64,000 bases of DNA from Marisediminitalea lipolytica (GTDB lineage Bacteria > Pseudomonadota > Gammaproteobacteria > Enterobacterales > Alteromonadaceae), in contig NZ_MJIC01000014.1 in assembly GCF_001758465.1 (NCBI RefSeq), positions 62,001 to 126,000 on the forward strand, read 5' to 3'. Positions 63,070-64,000 of this stretch are shown piece after piece (the stretch's first letter is position 1; the number at the start of each line of letters is the position of its first letter). The notes beneath the pieces were generated by a model, which worked only from the letters and a program-made list of their open reading frames with translations, made no database searches and was not told the DNA's origin. A program made the translations under genes and the position numbers.

Positions 63070-63438
63070 ATGGCCGAAACCATTTTTGACAAAATTATCG
63101 ATAAGTCGATCCCCGCCGAAATTCTTTACGAAGACGACAAAGCGTTAGCGTTTAAGGACATTAATCCACAGGCACCGATTCACTTTTTGGTTATCCCTAA
63201 AAAGCAAATTGCTACCATCAATGATATAACCGAAGAAGATGAAGCCCTGGTGGGCCACTTATATACCGTGGCGGCCAAACTGGCCAGTGAGCTGGGTTTT
63301 GCTCATGAAGGGTATCGTGCAGTGATGAACTGTAACGAGTTTGGTGGGCAAACGGTGTATCACATCCATCTGCATGTACTGGCAGGCAAGTTAATGGGTT
63401 GGCCGCCATACACAGATAAACCAAAACATCTGGAATAA
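63070..63438 (+). CDS. HIT-family hydrolase (HinT-like)
   Basis: Histidine-triad protein of 122 aa: [18 protein letters not shown], the [13 protein letters not shown] strand and the catalytic HIHLHVL triad (His-x-His-x-His) near the C-terminus with the family GG Q/TVYH lead-in. HinT enzymes are purine nucleoside phosphoramidases. It has a GGAG ribosome binding site and is the last gene in the window. Confidence 0.95.
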   Translation: MAETIFDKIIDKSIPAEILYEDDKALAFKDINPQAPIHFLVIPKKQIATINDITEEDEALVGHLYTVAAKLASELGFAHEGYRAVMNCNEFGGQTVYHIHLHVLAGKLMGWPPYTDKPKHLE

Positions 63439-63462
63439 CAAAAAGCTTACGCTTTTTGTTAT
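63435..63462. terminator. Terminator after the HIT gene
   Basis: Perfect 12-bp stem ATAACAAAAAGC / GCTTTTTGTTAT with a TTAC loop, overlapping the HIT stop codon. It abuts the first intergenic repeat. Confidence 0.8.
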
Positions 63463-63492
63463 CCCGGAAGCGCCACAGGCGCTATCCGGGAT
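63461..63492. repeat. REP-like hairpin, copy A
   Basis: ATCCCGG-AAGCGCC-ACA-GGCGCT-ATCCGGGAT forms a long hairpin. A second, diverged copy with the same outer stem (TCCCGGA...TCCGGGA) is at 63831-63860. Confidence 0.75.
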
Positions 63493-63605
63493 CCCCTGAA
63501 CAGTTTTTCTGCTCAAAATCATCATTTATTTTATCCCCGGAAGACCCATCGGGCCTGTCCTGGGTCATAGTGTCATCCCGTTTCGCTGCGCGAAGACCAG
63601 GACCT

Positions 63606-63741
63606 CCTTGCATGGTATCGAGGGCTTAAATTGACAACCGGCCAGCCTGTTCAGGAGATCCCCGCCAGAAGCATGCGGGGATGACGGAGTGAGGGAACTT
63701 CGCGATACAAAGAACCAAATAAAAAGCAGGTTGTTTAGACA
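63606..63741. repeat. Direct repeat, copy 1 of 2 (about 136 bp)
   Basis: From CCTTGCA to TTGTTTAGACA this matches 63864-64000 almost base for base; differences are a few substitutions in the first 40 bp, one C/T and one extra A. It contains an ATCCCCGC/GCGGGGAT hairpin and the TTCGCGATACAAAGAAC signature shared with the palindromic element at 35.7 kb. Confidence 0.9.
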
Positions 63742-63830
63742 TCACCGGATAAATCAACTAACTCGCAACGGATTGGGGCGGTATCGACGGTAATTCGGCC
63801 TGAGTAGGGTTCGCTTATCACTACCTGTCT

Positions 63831-63860
63831 TCCCGGAAATTGCACAGCAATTATCCGGGA
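63831..63860. repeat. REP-like hairpin, copy B
   Basis: TCCCGGAAATTGC-ACA-GCAATTATCCGGGA; same outer stem as copy A but a compensatory change in the inner stem (GCGCC/GGCGC to ATTGC/GCAAT), which keeps pairing. Confidence 0.75.
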
Positions 63861-63863
63861 TCC

Positions 63864-64000
63864 CCTTGCAGGATATCGTGGGCTTAAAATAACAACCCGC
63901 CAGCCTGTTCAGGAGATCCCCGCCAGAAGCATGCGGGGATGACGGAGTGAGGGAACTTCGCGATACAAAGAACTAAATAAAAAAGCAGGTTGTTTAGACA
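63864..64000. repeat. Direct repeat, copy 2, cut by the window edge
   Basis: Second copy of the 136-bp unit, offset by 258 bp from copy 1. The window stops within or exactly at the end of this copy, so more units may follow. Confidence 0.88.

Larger units (their letters stand above)
63439..64000. other. 562-bp gene-free repeat region at the right edge
   Basis: Layout: HIT terminator, hairpin A, a third degenerate hairpin with GACCCA/TGGGTC at about 63531-63567, a TTCGC/GCGAA hairpin at about 63582-63595, direct repeat copy 1, about 90 bp of unrelated sequence, hairpin B, direct repeat copy 2. No coding frame is supported. Confidence 0.8.

Noticed and set aside
63461-64000. Repeat array considered as a CRISPR array
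   Set aside because: Units are ~136 bp at a 258-bp offset, with no short repeats, no regular spacers and no cas genes.
1-64000. Search by eye for tRNA, rRNA, integrase, transposase, toxin-antitoxin or phage-defence modules
   Set aside because: No cloverleaf ending in CCA, no rRNA blocks and no proteins of these families were seen; the window is core chromosome.

Overview
The window is about 64 kb of a gammaproteobacterial chromosome, most likely a marine member of the Alteromonadaceae (Alteromonas-like). Four things point there: gene content, the presence of motX (a sodium-driven polar flagellar motor protein), the rpsU-yqeY-dnaG-rpoD operon, and conserved ubiE-ubiJ-ubiB and ubiD-fre blocks. 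The genus cannot be fixed from sequence alone. Coding density is high and almost everything is chromosomal core. I see no prophage, transposase, integrase, CRISPR array, rRNA or tRNA.

Region by region. 0-3.4 kb: the tail of a HAD phosphatase, then ubiE-ubiJ-ubiB for ubiquinone synthesis. 3.4-7.5 kb: a cold-shock protein with a long leader, a small exported protein, a cysteine-synthase-like gene facing an Lrp/AsnC regulator, and glutaryl-CoA dehydrogenase. 7.5-12.1 kb (minus strand): a periplasmic solute-binding protein, an M28 peptidase, fre and ubiD. 12.4-14.6 kb: a TIGR02647-type protein, motX and an unknown membrane protein. 14.6-24.4 kb: a PhoD-type phosphatase, a VOC protein, an M16 lipoprotein protease, and rnr-rlmB followed by a GGCT-fold protein and a GNAT. 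24.4-32.6 kb: a membrane diguanylate cyclase, a periplasmic cyclophilin, rlmG, alkB-like, bolA, an AEC transporter, a TetR regulator and a SulP anion transporter. 32.6-38.4 kb (minus strand): dsbA, a BtuB-like receptor under a cobalamin riboswitch, a large palindromic element, then srkA and ccoG, with ccoG behind an excellent FNR-type site. 38.7-51.9 kb: small proteins of unknown role, an acyl-CoA dehydrogenase, a NUDIX gene with a damaged or odd 5' end, an RND efflux pair, a large lipoprotein, an SSS symporter, a DUF3750 lipoprotein and a retropepsin-like protein with altered active sites. 52-58 kb: the macromolecular synthesis operon and divergent tsaD. 58-63.4 kb: an ENPP-type phosphodiesterase, an AhpD-like protein, an Lgt-like/TlpA fusion, plsY, folB-folK-uppP and a HIT protein. 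63.4-64 kb: an array of intergenic repeats running off the window edge.

The genes serve quinone synthesis (ubiE, ubiJ, ubiB, ubiD and perhaps fre), respiratory oxidase assembly (ccoG), envelope redox and folding (dsbA, cyclophilin, the TlpA fusion), lipid and cell-wall precursor supply (plsY, uppP), folate (folB, folK), acyl-CoA oxidation, and RNA or translation maintenance (rnr, rlmB, rlmG, tsaD, rpsU).

I did not find a convincing new multi-gene system. The least explained signals are non-coding: (1) a ~220-bp nested palindromic element at 35672-35890; (2) a repeat array at 63461-64000 that shares a ~32-bp terminal sequence with it; (3) a long inverted repeat at 46552-46598. At the protein level the best leads are the NUDIX gene with an apparent +1 frameshift from a lipoprotein-like signal sequence, the retropepsin-like protein with DIG/NTG in place of two DTG motifs, and the M28 peptidase with Asp at the usual first zinc-ligand His.
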